A stretch of 64,000 nt of DNA, taken from Carettochelys insculpta (taxonomy: Eukaryota; Chordata; Testudines; Carettochelyidae). Positions 22,717 to 55,912 of the stretch are shown here, one piece after another. The DNA lies in contig NC_134138.1 of assembly GCF_033958435.1 (NCBI RefSeq), positions 2,678,001 through 2,742,000 of the forward strand. Direction: 5' to 3'. Made by a program: the position numbers and the translations under genes. The notes under the pieces were generated by a model. The model worked only from the letters and a program-made list of their open reading frames with translations. It was not told the DNA's origin and searched no databases. Every line of letters begins with the position of its first letter. The stretch's first letter is position 1.

Positions 22717-22870
22717 TATCAGAGGGGCAGCCGAGTATGTGTGTATCTTCAAAACCAACAAGAAGTCCTGGGGCACCTTACAGACTAACATATTTTGGAG
22801 TTCTTTGCCCAGAAAAGTTCATGTTCCAGAATATCTGTTAGTCTATCAGGTGCCCCAGGACTGCTTGTTG
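22717..22870 (-). mobile_element. Fold-back retroposon copy
   Basis: Arms around 22756-22800 and 22820-22870 are imperfect reverse complements (CAACAAGAAGTCCTGGGGCA against TGCCCCAGGACTGCTTGTTG). The minus strand ends with the family 3' end GCCCCTCTGATAC. I could not identify its target duplication. Confidence 0.7.
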
Positions 22871-22879
22871 TTTTTAAAG

Positions 22880-23092
22880 GGTGATACACATCTCATAGAG
22901 ATGGATGTGACCTTGGGAGGTCATTGAGCCTAGTCCCCTGCCCTCTTGGCAGGACCAGGCACCATCCCTTTTTTTTTTTTTTTTTTAAATGTCTATTTGC
23001 CCCAGATCACTAAATGGCCCCTCAACGGCTGAGCTCACAACCGTGGGTTTAGCAGGCTGGTGCCTGAACCACTGAGCTATCCGCCGCCCCTA
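22880..23092 (-). mobile_element. tRNA-derived SINE, antisense
   Basis: On the minus strand it starts with a tRNA-like head: box A-like GATAGCTCAGTGGTTCAGG, then GCCTGCTAAACCCA and a box B-like GGTTGTGAGC. It is followed by the SINE body. A T-tract of about 18 bases at 22970-22987 interrupts the body. It is the same family as 41735-41937 and 55745-55912. Confidence 0.75.
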
Positions 23093-23617
23093 CTGTAGGT
23101 GGATATTAACAATTCTGTGATACTTTCCTCAAAAACTGGTTCATTCACCTCTGTTGTCTGCAAAATCCAGTGTAAGTTAGTTTTGTCTCCCAAAAATTTC
23201 CCTTCTGATTTCAACTGGCTATGGAGTTCTCCTTCAATATCTCCCATAAACTGCTGTGCAATATTGTTATGTGCTGCTAAACCACTGCGGTGTCCCACCA
23301 GAGAGCTGTGTTTCAGTGTGGCATCTGAGCCCCATGTGTAAGTTTGCCAAGCCCTTTGGATTTCTGAAGGAGCTGCAGTATAGAAATGTCGGCTGGCTGG
23401 TTGGTTGGTTTGTTTTCAGGGACAGGGCAATGCTGTAAGCTCCCGTCTCTTAGAGGCCTCTCAGCCCATCGCTTCTCTCTGTGCTGATGAACGGAAACCA
23501 CTGATAGCTGCAACGTGGAATCCCTTTGAATCACTTTTCCTTTTCTCTTGATGGATTACAGCAATGAGCTCTGCCTGGCCCAGCTGGCTCTGCACCAGTC
23601 TGTAAAGCAGCATGCTC

Positions 23618-25535
23618 CTTAAGAACATAAGAACATAAGAATGGCCATACTGGGTCAGACCAAAGGTCCATCCAGCCCAGCATCCCATCTGCCGACGGTG
23701 GCCAATGCCAGGTGCCCCAGAGAAGGAGAACAGAAGACAATGATCAAGTGATTTATCTCCTGCCATCCATCTCCTGCCCTTGTTCTGAAGGCTAGGGCAC
23801 CATACTTTATCCCTGGCTAATAGCCATTTATGGACCTAACCTGCAAAAATTTATCAAGCTCTTTTTTAAACCCTAATAGAGTCCTGGCCTTCACAGCCTC
23901 CTCGGGCAAGGAGTTCCACAGGTTGACTGTGCGCTGTGTGAAGAAAAATTTCCTTTTATTAGTTTTGAACCTACTACCCATCAATTTCATTTGGTGTCCC
24001 CTAGTTCTTGTATTATGGGAAAAGGTAAATAATTTTTCTATATTCACTTTCTCCACACCATTCATGATTTTATATACCTCTATCATATCGCCCCTCAATC
24101 GCCTCTTTTCCAAACTGAAAAGTCCCAGTCTCTCTAGCCTCTCTCCATATGGGACCCGTTCCAAGCCCCTAATCATCTTAGTCGCCCTTTTCTGAACCTT
24201 TTCTAATGCCAATATATCTTTTTTGAGGTGAGGAGACCACATCTGCACGCAGCACTCAAGATGTGGGCGTACCATAGTTTTATATAGGGGAAGTATGATA
24301 TCTTTTGTCTTATTATCGATCCCTTTTTTAATAATTCCTAACATCCTATTTGCCTTACTAACTGCCGCTGCACACTGCGTGGATGTCTTCAGAGAACTAT
24401 CCACTATAACTCCAAGATCCCTTTCCTGATCTGTCGTAGCTAAATTTGACCCCATCATGTTGTACGTGTAATTTGGGTTATTTTTTCCAACGTGCGTTAC
24501 CTTACACTTACCCACATTAAATTTCATTTGCCATTTTGCTGCCCAATCACTCAGTTTGCTGAGATCTTTTTGTAGTTCTTCACAATCCCTTTTGGTTTTG
24601 ACTGTCCTGGACAACTTGGTGTCATCTGCAAACTTTGCCACCTCACTGCTTACCTCATTTTCTAGATCATTGATGAACAAATTGAACAGGATCGGTCCCA
24701 GGACTGACCCCTGGGGAACACCACTAGTTACCCTCCGCCATTGTGAAAATTTACCATTTATTCCCACCCTTTGTTTTCTGTCTTTTAACCAATTCCCGAT
24801 CCATGAAAGGATCTTTCCTCCTATCCCATGACCGCCTAATTTGCATAAAAGCCTTTGGTGTGGGACCGTGTCAAAGGCTTTCTGGAAATCTAGGTATATT
24901 ATGTCCACTGGGTGCCCCTTGTCCGCATGTTTATTAACCCCTTCAAAGAATTCTAATAGATTAGACAGACACGACTTCCCTCTGCAGAAACCATGCTGAC
25001 TTTTGCCCAACAATTCGTGCTCTTCTACGTGCCTTGCAATTTTATTCTTTACTAGTGTTTCTGCTAATTTGCCTGGTACTGATGTTAAACTTATCGGTCT
25101 ATAATTGCCAGGGTCTCCTCTAGAGCCTTTTTTAAATATTGGCGTTATATTGGCCGTCTTCCAGTCATTTGGTACCAAAGTGGATTTAAAGGATAGGTTA
25201 CAAACCACTGTTAATAACTCCGCAATTTCACATTTGAGTTCTTTCAGAACTCTTGGGTGAATGCCGTCTGGTCCTGGAGACTTGTTACTATTCAGCTTAT
25301 CAATTAACTCCAAAACCTCCTCTAATGTCACTTCAATCTGAGTGAGTTCCTCAGATTTGTCACCTAAAAAGGCTGGCTCAGATTTAGGAACCTCTGTAAC
25401 ATCCTCAGCCGTGAAGACTGAAGCAAAGAAATCATTTAATCGCTCCGCAATGGCGCTGTCTTCCTTGATCGCTCCTTTTATATCTTTATCGTCCAAGGAT
25501 ATCCTTACCCAGGACAACTCAAGGCAGCATTTGGG
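23618..25535 (-). mobile_element. Long, 5'-truncated CR1 LINE in intron 1, antisense to the gene
   Basis: The 3' end on the minus strand is (TTCTTATG)n, seen on the plus strand as repeated AAGAACAT at 23620. The element lacks its endonuclease and begins within the linker before the RT. The RT reading frame is open throughout, and the copy is very similar to the one at 50774-51833, so it is a recent insertion. Confidence 0.92.
23817..25517 (-). CDS. CR1 reverse transcriptase, 566 codons, 5'-truncated
   Basis: This encodes the RT part of the CR1 polyprotein, which copies element RNA at nicked target DNA. RT boxes run in order: [16 protein letters not shown] (about residue 137), [25 protein letters not shown] (motif A Asp), [15 protein letters not shown] (motif B), KFADDTKLS (motif C, catalytic DD). 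After these come the thumb-like tail and the conserved end [13 protein letters not shown]. No stops or frameshifts are visible, but the endonuclease is missing and there is no known promoter, so it is probably not autonomous. The ATG at 25517 is merely the first Met in the truncated frame. It is a mobile-element gene in intron 1 of the kinase gene, on the opposite strand. Confidence 0.88.
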   Translation of the reverse strand: MSWVRISLDDKDIKGAIKEDSAIAERLNDFFASVFTAEDVTEVPKSEPAFLGDKSEELTQIEVTLEEVLELIDKLNSNKSPGPDGIHPRVLKELKCEIAELLTVVCNLSFKSTLVPNDWKTANITPIFKKGSRGDPGNYRPISLTSVPGKLAETLVKNKIARHVEEHELLGKSQHGFCRGKSCLSNLLEFFEGVNKHADKGHPVDIIYLDFQKAFDTVPHQRLLCKLGGHGIGGKILSWIGNWLKDRKQRVGINGKFSQWRRVTSGVPQGSVLGPILFNLFINDLENEVSSEVAKFADDTKLSRTVKTKRDCEELQKDLSKLSDWAAKWQMKFNVGKCKVTHVGKNNPNYTYNMMGSNLATTDQERDLGVIVDSSLKTSTQCAAAVSKANRMLGIIKKGIDNKTKDIILPLYKTMVRPHLECCVQMWSPHLKKDILALEKVQKRATKMIRGLERVPYGERLERLGLFSLEKRRLRGDMIEVYKIMNGVEKVNIEKLFTFSHNTRTRGHQMKLMGSRFKTNKRKFFFTQRTVNLWNSLPEEAVKARTLLGFKKELDKFLQVRSINGY

Positions 25536-26514
25536 CTATAGATTAACCAAGGTTCAAGGTAATAATTTTCTGTTCCTGGAGATTGTGAAGCTGATGTTAA
25601 TGACCTGGGCCATGTTGTGCTGTTATGCTTCTTTCAAAGGGAAAGTAAGTCCGAGGTTGTGAGCTCTCTGAGCTGGGTTGGAGGGTGGTACAGCTACAGG
25701 TTGGAATATGTATGGAAAAGTGTTGCCAGTCCAGGGATGCTCCACAAGCTGTGCCTGTGTATCTCCTTACCTGCAGTCCCCTTGTAGATTTGCTCATGTG
25801 TTGTTCTTGAGTTGCTCCCGTCTTCCTCCTCCCTAACATTGCTGAGTCTTTCAATGGGTGAGGTGGGCCACCAAGAAGGAGATGCTTTACAGCTTCACCT
25901 TGCGCTTCTGCCCGCACCTGAAGTGTGAGTGCAGAGTGACCAAACTGCTGCTGCTGTTTCTGTGCTGCTTCTTCCTGTCCCACTCTGGGCTGAGCCCTGC
26001 GGTCAGGCTTACTGTCACCTTGGACTTGTGTTCTAGTCTCTGTGTGTGTGAACTGCTGTACCTGGGAAACTTGGTCAGGCCCCAGCTTGCTTCTTCAGTG
26101 CTTAGCCAGAGAGGAGGCCATAGCGATCATTTGCTGTTTGGTCCGTTCCTGTACAACCATGAAGGCTTGATGGCCTGAGAGTTCAACATCAAAACAGACT
26201 GAATGAACCCACGTAACAGGGGTTCTGCCTCTGGGTCACTTCCACTCCTCGGCAGAATTTTATTCTGGCTGTTACAAGCCATCTGGAGAACAGCATTGTC
26301 TGGAACATCTTGTGGCATCCTTGCAACATGTTCAAAAAGCCTTGGGTGCTGCCTGTGGACAACAGCCCCAGGAGTCTGCAACCTAAATCGTGAGAAGAGC
26401 CATTTTTTCAAATTCAGTTACAAAATCAATCCTTCAGGAGCCACCATGCATGTGACTAGAAGGCAGTCCTTAATAACGAATGTCAAATTGCTTTTTATCG
26501 CCCTATTTTAATAA
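25536..26514. other. Intron 1, nothing recognised
   Basis: Short open frames only; one (25858-26178, plus) is hydrophobic but shows no family motif and no splice context. Confidence 0.3.
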
Positions 26515-27053
26515 CAGTGCAGGCACTCACGCAAGTATTTGTACCAGTTAGAAAGTTAAGTTACCCCCATCTCCAGGCTTTACCCACCCCAGCCCCCAAA
26601 TCTGCCCCCAACCCTCAGGCTTTACCCCCCATCCCACAAACCCCTCCACCCCAGGCTTAACCCCTCCGAGCCCCAACCCCAGGATTAACTAACCTCAGAG
26701 CATAGTTCTGCTGTGGTCTCCCCCCACCACCACTGCCGCCTCCTCCTCTGTCTCGGTGGGCTGTGTGGCTCCAGCGGGGGGCTTGGCTGCCCCTCTCCCC
26801 AGCTCTCCTGCTGGCTAACTTCAGCCCATGTGGTGCGGCCCCCGCCTGGCCGGCTCTCACTTCTGGGCTCCTTGCCCCGCCGCCCCTGACTGCTCAGCTG
26901 CTCCGGAGCTGCTGCCACTTAAGCAGAATTTATTTTTAAATAAATGAATTCTGTTTAAGCGGCTGCTGCCTCCGGAACCACAAGAGGAGTCAGTGGCAGC
27001 AGCGCTCAGAGCTGCAAGTAGCTCTTTAAAGAGCTACAGGTTGCCAACCCCGG
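26515..27053. mobile_element. Probable hAT-type non-autonomous element with internal hairpin
   Basis: The right end reads GGTTGCCAACCCC, the reverse of the common hAT terminus GGGGTTGGCAACC. A hairpin at 26903-26975 (arms CCGGAGCTGCTGCC...AATTTATT and the imperfect complement) lies inside. The left terminus is not clear. Confidence 0.45.
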
Positions 27054-28079
27054 TTTTATTGGGTCAGAACAGGGTGCCCTGGCTCTCCACGGGACCAGGA
27101 CCAGATGCTTCAGAGGAACGTGGACAGTTATGGGATAACCTGCCCCTGCGGGTAGTTGTATCCTAACCCCAGAGAGTGAGTGGTTGGTGTATTCCTGGAA
27201 GGAAGATTTATGTCCTTCCCATCCTTTTCCTCCCTGTCTGATGTAACTCTAGTTGTTCTCTGCAGCCAGTGGTTTTCAACTTCTCCATTCCTTGAGATTG
27301 TTACTATAGAAACAGATTTTATACACCTCTGCCATTTCCTCTCTTTCCTGTCCATTCAGGCCTCCTACTGATTCTGTAATGACCTTTCTGACGGACAGAA
27401 CTGAACACAATGTCCCAGTGGAGTCATTCTTGCTGACCTCCTGAATGGCACGATGACCTCAGTATTTCCCGTCTGACTCTTCGCAGAGCTTAGCATTTTG
27501 GTGTCTCATTACCCTCCCCACCCAAAAAAAACAAACCACAACCACAGCCCCCCAACACCCCTCTTTCCTGGCTAGTTGCACGTGGGAACTAATGAGATTT
27601 TGCCAACTCTTGTTTTGAGTCTTTGAATGTCTTTAATTAGCTCTTTGCCGAACGAGAGGCAGTAAGATCCAGGGATCTGAGCATATCCTGGTGAGCCAGA
27701 AACTCTGAATCTAGTAGTCTCAGCTCTGTTCCTGTTGAACTCTGTGGCAAGCTGCTTTACCTTTGTGTGCCTGGTTTCCAAACCATGACGTTGCCTACCT
27801 CACGTGAGACTTGTGAGGTTTACTTAGTGTTTGCCCAGGATACCGCAAATGGAAAAGTATTATCTAAATGCAGTGTGTTTGCGTGTTTGGGCATTTTGTC
27901 ACTGTGGCCGGGCAGTTGCCTTTGATATTGGCCATGCAGTTTCCTACAGTTGACTGGATGGTTGGATTTCCTAGAGGAACAGTGCCCAGGACTCTGTATG
28001 CGTTAAAGAATGTCTTTTTCTAATACATAATCTCTGGTGGCTGTGAAATTTTTGCTAGTTTCCCATCGGCTGGGGAGAT
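27054..28079. other. Intron 1, possibly an old CR1 remnant
   Basis: Around 27340-27500 the text 'gacagaactgaacacaatgt...ccagtggagtcat' resembles an old CR1 antisense block. The remainder is unrecognised. Confidence 0.3.
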
Positions 28080-28092
28080 CATGGCAGTTATA

Positions 28093-28265
28093 CTGATGAG
28101 AAGTCCTGTGGCACCTTATGGACTAGCAGATTTATTGGAGCATAAGCATAAGACCCACTTTGCCCACAAAAGCTTATGTTCTAATAAGTTCGTCAGTCTA
28201 TAAGGTGCCAGAGGACTTCTTGTTGTTTTTGTGGATACAGACTAATACGGCTCCCCCCTCTGATA
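28093..28265 (+). mobile_element. Fold-back retroposon with 13-bp TSD
   Basis: Left arm (GAGAAGTCCTGTGGCACC then GCAGATTTATTGGAGCATAAG) and right arm (GCTTATGTTCTAATAAG then 'aaggtgccagaggacttct') are imperfect reverse complements. The 3' end is the family terminus CCCCTCTGATA. CATGGCAGTTATA (28080-28092) and CATGGCAGTTGTA (28266-28278) flank it as a 12/13 target duplication. Confidence 0.8.
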
Positions 28266-28606
28266 CATGGCAGTTGTAGGAAGCCTAGCAAGACAGTTGT
28301 TGGGTTCAGCATAAGAAAATGTGAATGTCAGAGGCTAACAGATGCGTGTCCATTTGCAGGTGGAGCAGGCCATCCTGCCTTGCTCTTCAGCTAGTGGGTA
28401 TGGTTTCTGTAGCCTGGGAGTGTTCTGTGGTGCTAAGCACTCACTCAGCTGTCTCTTTGAGCCCTTCTCCAGGTGTGTATGTGCAAGCTGCCATCAGGAA
28501 TGGCTCCCTGGACCACAAGTGGCCTAATATGGCTTATGGCATTACTTGTTTTTGTTTCCATCTTCCGTATAGGAGGTTGGAAGGATGAGTGTGTACAGGT
28601 GTAGCC

Positions 28607-29335
28607 ACTAGGGTTTGGCCAAATTAACGGCCATGAGAAATGCGTCATGGACTGTGACATTTGGTTTGCTGTGTGCTTCACCCTGTACGATACAGACTCC
28701 ACCAGGGACACCAGCATTCCTCAGATTTGGGGTCCTGACCCAAAAAAGAGTTGCAGGAGAATCACAAGGCTTTTTTTGGAGGGGTTGTGGTGTTGCCACC
28801 ATTCTGCGCTGCTGCTGGCAGAGCTGGGCTGCCAGAGAACGGCGGCGCTTGGCCAAGAGCCCAGTTTTGAAGGCAGCGTCCTGCCAGTAGCAGTGTGGAG
28901 GTAAGGGTGGCAATGCCATACCACGCTGCAGTTTACTTCTGCATTTCTGCCTTCTGGGCTAGGTGGCTGGAGAGTGATAGCTGCTGGCTAAGGGCCCAGC
29001 TCTGCTGGCCGAAGTAAGCGTGGCAAAACCACACTATGTCATCCTAATTTCTGTGCTGTTGCTGGCAGTGGCTCTGCATTCAGAGCTGGGCCCCTGGCCA
29101 GCAGCCGCCACTCTGCAGCTGCTTAGCTCTGAAGGCACTTCCGCAGCCAACAGCCATGCAGAAGTAAGGGCACACCCCCTCTACAATTGACCCACCCCCC
29201 CATAAAAAGCCCCCTTTTGGGGTCAGGGTCCCTCCAATTCAGATTTACAGAGTTAAAATCATGACATTTATGATTTTTAAAACGTAAAGGCCATGAAAAT
29301 AAACAAAAAGGGCCATGAATTTGGTGGGGCCCTGC
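28607..29335. mobile_element. Probable non-autonomous DNA transposon
   Basis: The left end has TTTGGCCAAATTAACGGCCATG and the right end GGCCATGAATTTGGTGGGG, imperfect inverted repeats about 700 bp apart. The interior has repeated 'ctgctggcagagctggg' type segments and no coding capacity. Confidence 0.45.
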
Positions 29336-29439
29336 TTGTCATGCAGCGTTGGAAGAGAACATTGCATGCTGAGAGCTGTGGTTCCCATGGTCCCTTTATC
29401 CCTGTTAGCAGACGTTTCCATTGTGTGCAATTTCAGTAG

Positions 29440-29840
29440 GGGGTTTGAGCCTAGGGTAGCAGAGCTGGGGTACCTGCACGGGGTTCGTCAGTCCCACTCT
29501 GACACAGCAGGGTTAACCCTTCTTTCTCAGCTGAGGAGGCCACGTTCCCCAGCTTTGGTGGGCGTGCGCCAGCCGGACCCAGGATATAAAAGCAGAGCTG
29601 CTCAGGCTGGGCTGACCCCTGGAGGAGGAGAGGACCGCCTGCACTCCAAGATGCGGAGGCCAGCTGGCTGGAGACAGATCCCAACGCGTAGATGTGAGGC
29701 GTTGCAGACGGAGGAGAGGCTGGAGTGTCGCGCAGACTGAGCACTCCAGAGGCTCGGGTAGGAAGTGACCCCGGGAGCTTTACGGGGAAACACGGACAGA
29801 ACCAGACCGAGGCACAATACATTTTGGTGGGACCACCACT
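29440..29840 (+). promoter_or_regulatory. TATA-bearing retroelement-like block in intron 1
   Basis: It contains GGATATAAAAGCAGAGCTGC near 29581-29600, a good TATA box with GC-rich flanks, in a compact block that reads like an LTR or retroelement promoter and leader. It runs directly into the 49-bp tandem repeat. I could not define termini, so its status as an LTR is inference. Confidence 0.4.
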
Positions 29841-29923
29841 GAATTGGTGGGGAGTAGACCTGCTACCTGTGGTGCCCTGGATCAGGACCCAGTGGCCACC
29901 ACCTGGTTGCCCAGCTTGCCAGT

Positions 29924-30122
29924 ACTACTGACTCTGGCCACTAGGCCTTGCTGTCCCGAGAGCCAAAGCCATATTATTGACTCTGGCCGTTGGGCAACAC
30001 TGCCCTGACAGCAAGGACTGTAGTATTGACTCTGACTATTGGGCCACACTGCCTAGACATCAAGGGCTGTAGTAGTGACTTTGGCCAATAGGCTGCACCG
30101 CCCTGCTATCCAGGGTGATATT
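29924..30122 (+). repeat. 49-bp tandem repeat, four copies
   Basis: The landmark GACTCTGGCC or a variant occurs at 29930, 29979, 30028 and 30077, exactly 49 bp apart. Each unit continues with a 'gggc(c/a)ac(a/c)ctgcc' middle and a CAAGGGCTGTAGTA end. Copies differ by roughly 20-25 percent, so the array is old. Confidence 0.9.
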
Positions 30123-31479
30123 ATGGACTAAAGCCCGTGAGGCACCCCTTCACACTTGCCCATGGGGCTGTGGCACACCTCTTCCCTGTCCCTGAAGGAT
30201 GCTGGGGTGTATCCGCCCCATGACAGTATTCCATTCTGTGTGATTCTGGTGACTTTGAGTCTGTTTGGGTGTTCTGGAACTTGTCCTTACTCCTTGCCTA
30301 GAGTGGTGATTCTGCCCCTTTCCAGGGCATGATGTTACTGTTTTACTGTAAACCTCTCTGCCTGGGTCTGGTGCTAACGGACCCCTTAGTTATTCCTGGT
30401 TGTGCTGGATTGCCAGCATGGACGTGCACTGCATGGAGGCTGCATGTAAACCAGATGTGACCTGGCTCAGCAGGCCTGGGGAGGGTCAAGGAACTGCTCT
30501 TCCTGGCCCTGAGGAAAGGGCTTGGTGACCTGCCCTGGGGCCCCGCTTGCCTTTCTTCTTGCCTGGAGAAGGGACCAGTGAGCATGTGGTGCTGGGCAGG
30601 AAGACAGGCTCAGTGGTGGAGGATCAGTGAGGCTAAGCTGAGTGAGAGAGAGGAGAATTGCTCAGCTAGCACGTCGTTTAGCTTGCTGGAGCCATCGTAG
30701 TGCATTATGTGGGGTTTGTCTCTGCAGGCTGTCCTGATGGCTGGCAAAACCTGCTGTAGTTTAGGCTGAGAAGCTGTGTCCTTTGCCAGTAGCGTCCCAG
30801 GTTGGGCGGTTTGTAAACCCTCCAGTCTCAAGACAGATCTGTGTTTTGCCTCTGCTTGTGGTATGTGTCCTGGCTTGGTAGTAACAGCTTTTTCTAGGCT
30901 TTGCCATTTTCTGGCTTTCTCCTTTAGGGATGCAGCTTCCAGACTGCAGCTAACTGGTTCAGCGTGGGTTTGGTGGCGCTTGTTCCTAATTGCTGTGGAG
31001 CTCTTGAAACTGGAGACCAAGGGAGGGAGATCTGTGCTTCTAGATTAATTGGCCCCCTGGGTGGATAGCAATAGGGTGTGTGTTGGGCACAGGGAGGTGG
31101 GAGCGTGCATGCTGCCACAGCCTGAAAGGGCTGTCAGTTTTGCACAGTTGAGCTCTGAATCGGGGCAGCAACGGGATTGTGGGCGGCTTTTTTTTTCTCC
31201 TGCACACACGCTGCAGTGCTGCTGGCCAGACCAGGTGATGTTTCTGAGGTGACAGAGCCTGTGCTGGAGTGAAACTGGGCACGGTGCCACTGGCAGCTAG
31301 GAATGTGTGTAGCCTCCCTCCTGGAAATACAAGCCTCTGTTAGCCTTGCGTGTGCTCTCCCCATGTCCTTTCTCCACAGACCCTGTTCCTTTCACATGTG
31401 CTCTGGAAGCTGCATGCTTATCCTCCCTTTGCTGGTGAATTTGATTCTCATTCCAACTGGTTTGTATTTATATTTTTAG
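30123..31479. other. 3' end of intron 1
   Basis: No repeat or exon was recognised up to the acceptor. The last bases (TTTGTATTTATATTTTTAG at 31461-31479) form the polypyrimidine tract and AG of the acceptor before the first coding exon. Confidence 0.4.
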
Positions 31480-53120
<21,641 letters not shown>

Positions 53121-53410
53121 ATTCACGCCCCAGCGCGGCTGTGCTTGCCTCGTACGCTCCAGGCTCTGCCGCCTGGGAGCAGCAGCTGACCAGAGCCCAG
53201 GACCCGGGGGCTGGCTGGCTTGGTGTTGAGAAGAGAGGAGACGCCTCTGGGCGGTAGCAGTCTCAGACTCGGGTGGGGCCGAAGGCTGCTCTTGTCTGTC
53301 AGGGTAAGGCGGGGGCTGCGTTCTCCTCCGGAGGATCATGGTTACTGAGGCAGCTACTGGGTAGGAATTTAAAGTGGAGAATAAAATTTATTTTCTATGT
53401 CCCTAGCAGG
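53121..53410 (+). other. CSNK2A1-like: 3' UTR of the CK2 alpha gene
   Basis: From the stop codon to shortly after the polyadenylation signal; short and GC-rich, without recognised repeats. Confidence 0.7.
53380..53385 (+). terminator. CSNK2A1-like: Polyadenylation signal AATAAA
   Basis: Canonical AATAAA 260 bp after the stop, followed within 20 bp by a T-rich stretch (TTTATTTTCTATGT). Cleavage is expected near 53400. Confidence 0.8.
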
Positions 53411-54009
53411 ACAGCACGGCCAGTGGCTTGGTCTGGGGCCAGGGCCTGGCATGTGCTGGCCCCTGGAGCAGTCATACTGCTGGGAGAGGGACCGTGTGGA
53501 GCCTGGAGCCTGAGGGCCTGCAGAGCTCAGGCTTGCCCAGCGTCCGCTGCTTCCCGCACAAGCCCTGAAACTTGGGGTAGGACCTGTGCCTGGGTGGAGC
53601 CTGCTGCTGAGCACCTTCCAGCCGGCAGCGCCCAGGCTCGCTGTCCCCCCCCACCCCGTGTTAAACATCTGGCCCTCAAGTACCATTTACTCCCCTCCGC
53701 TGCCATAGCAGGAGCTGGTATCCCCAAGCACGTCCGCTCACTCGTGCCCCTCCCCCTCACTGATGGGTTGGTGTGCACCGAGGGAGCCACCAGCATGGTG
53801 TGGGCATGGCCTGCGGCCTCCCGTTTGGTCCTCCCTCCTTGCAGGGCCTCAGCCCGGCCCTTTTACAGCCTCCTGGCCTGGCCCAGCTGCACGTTTCATT
53901 GCGTTGCAGACGCCCTCCGCTTCCAAGCAAGGGGGGCTTGTTTGGGACAGCTCCTCCCCCTGTGCTGTGGCTTTGGCCTTAAGAGCTGCTCCTCTGGCTG
54001 GGGTACTGC
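53411..54009. other. Intergenic, downstream of the kinase gene
   Basis: Overlapping open frames without domain signals; nothing recognised. Confidence 0.3.
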
Positions 54010-54095
54010 TGCTCACGGGTTACTGCTCACGAAAGCTCATGCTCAAAACTTTTCTGTTAGTCTATAAGGTGCCACAGGACCCTTCGTTGCTGTTA
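54010..54095 (+). mobile_element. SINE-like retroposon fragment
   Basis: CACGAAAGCTCATGCTC, TTAGTCTATAAGGTGCCACA and GGACCCTTCGTTGCTG are the sense form of the family that makes the fold-back elements. Confidence 0.7.
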
Positions 54096-55514
54096 CCTTC
54101 ACTGTGTCCGCTCAGGCAGCTGGGCCAGAGCAGGGGCTGGAGAGGGTGGGGAAAGTGCCAGTTTCCCTGGGTACAGGGTGGGGCGGTGGGGGGGTGAGCT
54201 TCCAGCACAAAAGGGCTATCAGGGGCTCACTCCCCACTTCGAGTGCAGAAAGTGGGGCCCCACAGAGACTTAAACACCTGACCTGTAAACAGGCTTTACC
54301 TTAAAACTTCCCAGGGTCTCAGATTCCCCAGCCCTGGGGGTAGTTCACTGCCACCACCGAGTTGGGGGAAAAGAAGAAAATACCCTACCCCAAGCAGACA
54401 CGTGGACATTTTCCTCTGGGGGTACCCCAAGCACTTAATCCCCCTTCGGCAGAGAGCTTGGATACAAAAAACCTGTAATTCAGTAGCCATCTCTTTGGTC
54501 TGAAGCACAGAGTCTTGTTAGGACACAGAAGATCAGCTCAGTTGCTTACAACAGTGATGTATTCTCAAAACAAGAGAAAGTAAATCATGGGGTTGCACAC
54601 AGAGCAAAATATTTCTGTGGGATTCAGCTAATAGTTACAGGGGGAAAACCTCAGTCAAATACCACCACAAAATGAAAAACAGCCGTGGCAACAACGCAAG
54701 GTAAAAGCCCCAGGCCCTTCACATATAAACTAACTGGAAACCTGAACATGTCTCGTTATGCATTTCCCTGGTACTTGCACCTGTAAAGCTGGTGTTGCGA
54801 TGGTCAGGATACTTCTGATTTCTCATCCCAACTGCCTGGCAGATATTTCCCTGTCGGTCTGTCTCTCTGCTGGCAGGAGAGACTAAAGCCCCAGGAACTG
54901 CAATTGTTCTCAGTTTAAACAGAATTACTTCACTGCCATGGGCTCAGCTGGGATTCAGGTAACCCCTTCCCTGCACACATTCATGATGGGGGTACTTGGC
55001 AGTTGCCTCAGGGCAGGGACAAGCTTGTGGGTGATGTTGCACAGCAGGTGCCTTGGACTGGTGTGTGTCAGGGAAGGTTGCTTCTTTTTCTGTGTTTTTA
55101 GTTGTGGCTGTGGGGCTGAGTTGTCCATCCCCCCTGTGTCAGAGGAGACAGGCGTAAGGGGCAGGGATAGAGTTTGAGGGGTGTGTGTTATTGAGGCTGA
55201 GCTGGTAATTCCTGCAGCACGCCTCTGCAGGTCGGCGGGGGGGGGGGGGGGGCACATTTTTTAACGTTTTAAGCAGAAATAGCTAGCCTTGATTTAAACA
55301 TCAAGTACTGGTGGATTCTCCATGTCCTCATGTCTGTAGTTCCAGTCTGAATGTGTCAAACTTCATTCTCTGCTCCCTGGTTTGTAGCCCTTCACTCTGA
55401 GAACTCTTCTCTGGCTGTAGGTCAGGTCCTCTCATGCACTAAGAACTGCTTAAGCGATAGGACACAAAGGGTGGGTTTTCTGCCTGGTGCAAGGTACCTA
55501 GCAGAGTTGCCAAG
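54096..55514. other. Intergenic, mostly unrecognised
   Basis: Includes a G-run of about 18 bases at 55237-55253. No gene or clear repeat family was recognised. Confidence 0.3.
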
Positions 55515-55735
55515 GGGCTGCTTTGGGCCCAGTCCTACTCAACAATCCAGAAAAGGGGTAAACCATAAGCTGGCTGATAATACAGAGCCAGTCAGGATAG
55601 CAAAACCCCAGGCAGACTGACGAGCCACACAGGATTTACAGAGCAGGGTAACTGGGCAACAAAATGCAGATGCCATTTGGTTTTGATGAACACAAAAGTA
55701 ATGCACCAGGGAGAAGCACAATATAATAATAAATG
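55515..55735 (+). mobile_element. CR1 RT-tail fragment, sense
   Basis: The plus strand reads RKGVNHKLADNTEPVR and, in a shifted frame, a 'vTGQQNADAIWF' piece: the decayed CR1 region after motif C. Confidence 0.6.
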
Positions 55736-55744
55736 GAAATCTGC

Positions 55745-55912
55745 ATCTCATGGGGCGGGAAGGGACCTTGGGAGGTCATTGACTCCAGTCCCCTCTCCTT
55801 TTGGGGACCAAGCACCGTGCCCTGCACCCATTTGCCCCAGCTCCCTCAGTGGCCCCTCAAGGCTTGAACTCCCAACCCAGTGCTCAAACCACTGAGCTGT
55901 TCCTCCCAGCGG
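55745..55912 (-). mobile_element. tRNA-derived SINE, antisense
   Basis: Minus-strand head GAACAGCTCAGTGGTTTGAG (box A-like) then 'actgggttgggagttcaagcc' (box B-like). The body ends at the plus-strand CGGGAAGGGACCTTGGGAGG. Same family as 41735-41937. Confidence 0.7.

Noticed and set aside
29924..30122. 49-bp periodic array considered as CRISPR-like
   Set aside because: The units are contiguous and diverged throughout, with no repeat-spacer alternation, in a vertebrate intron; it is a plain tandem repeat.
53273..54067. 264-codon plus frame after the kinase stop
   Set aside because: It starts in the kinase 3' UTR, crosses the polyadenylation signal and ends in a SINE fragment; no domain is visible.
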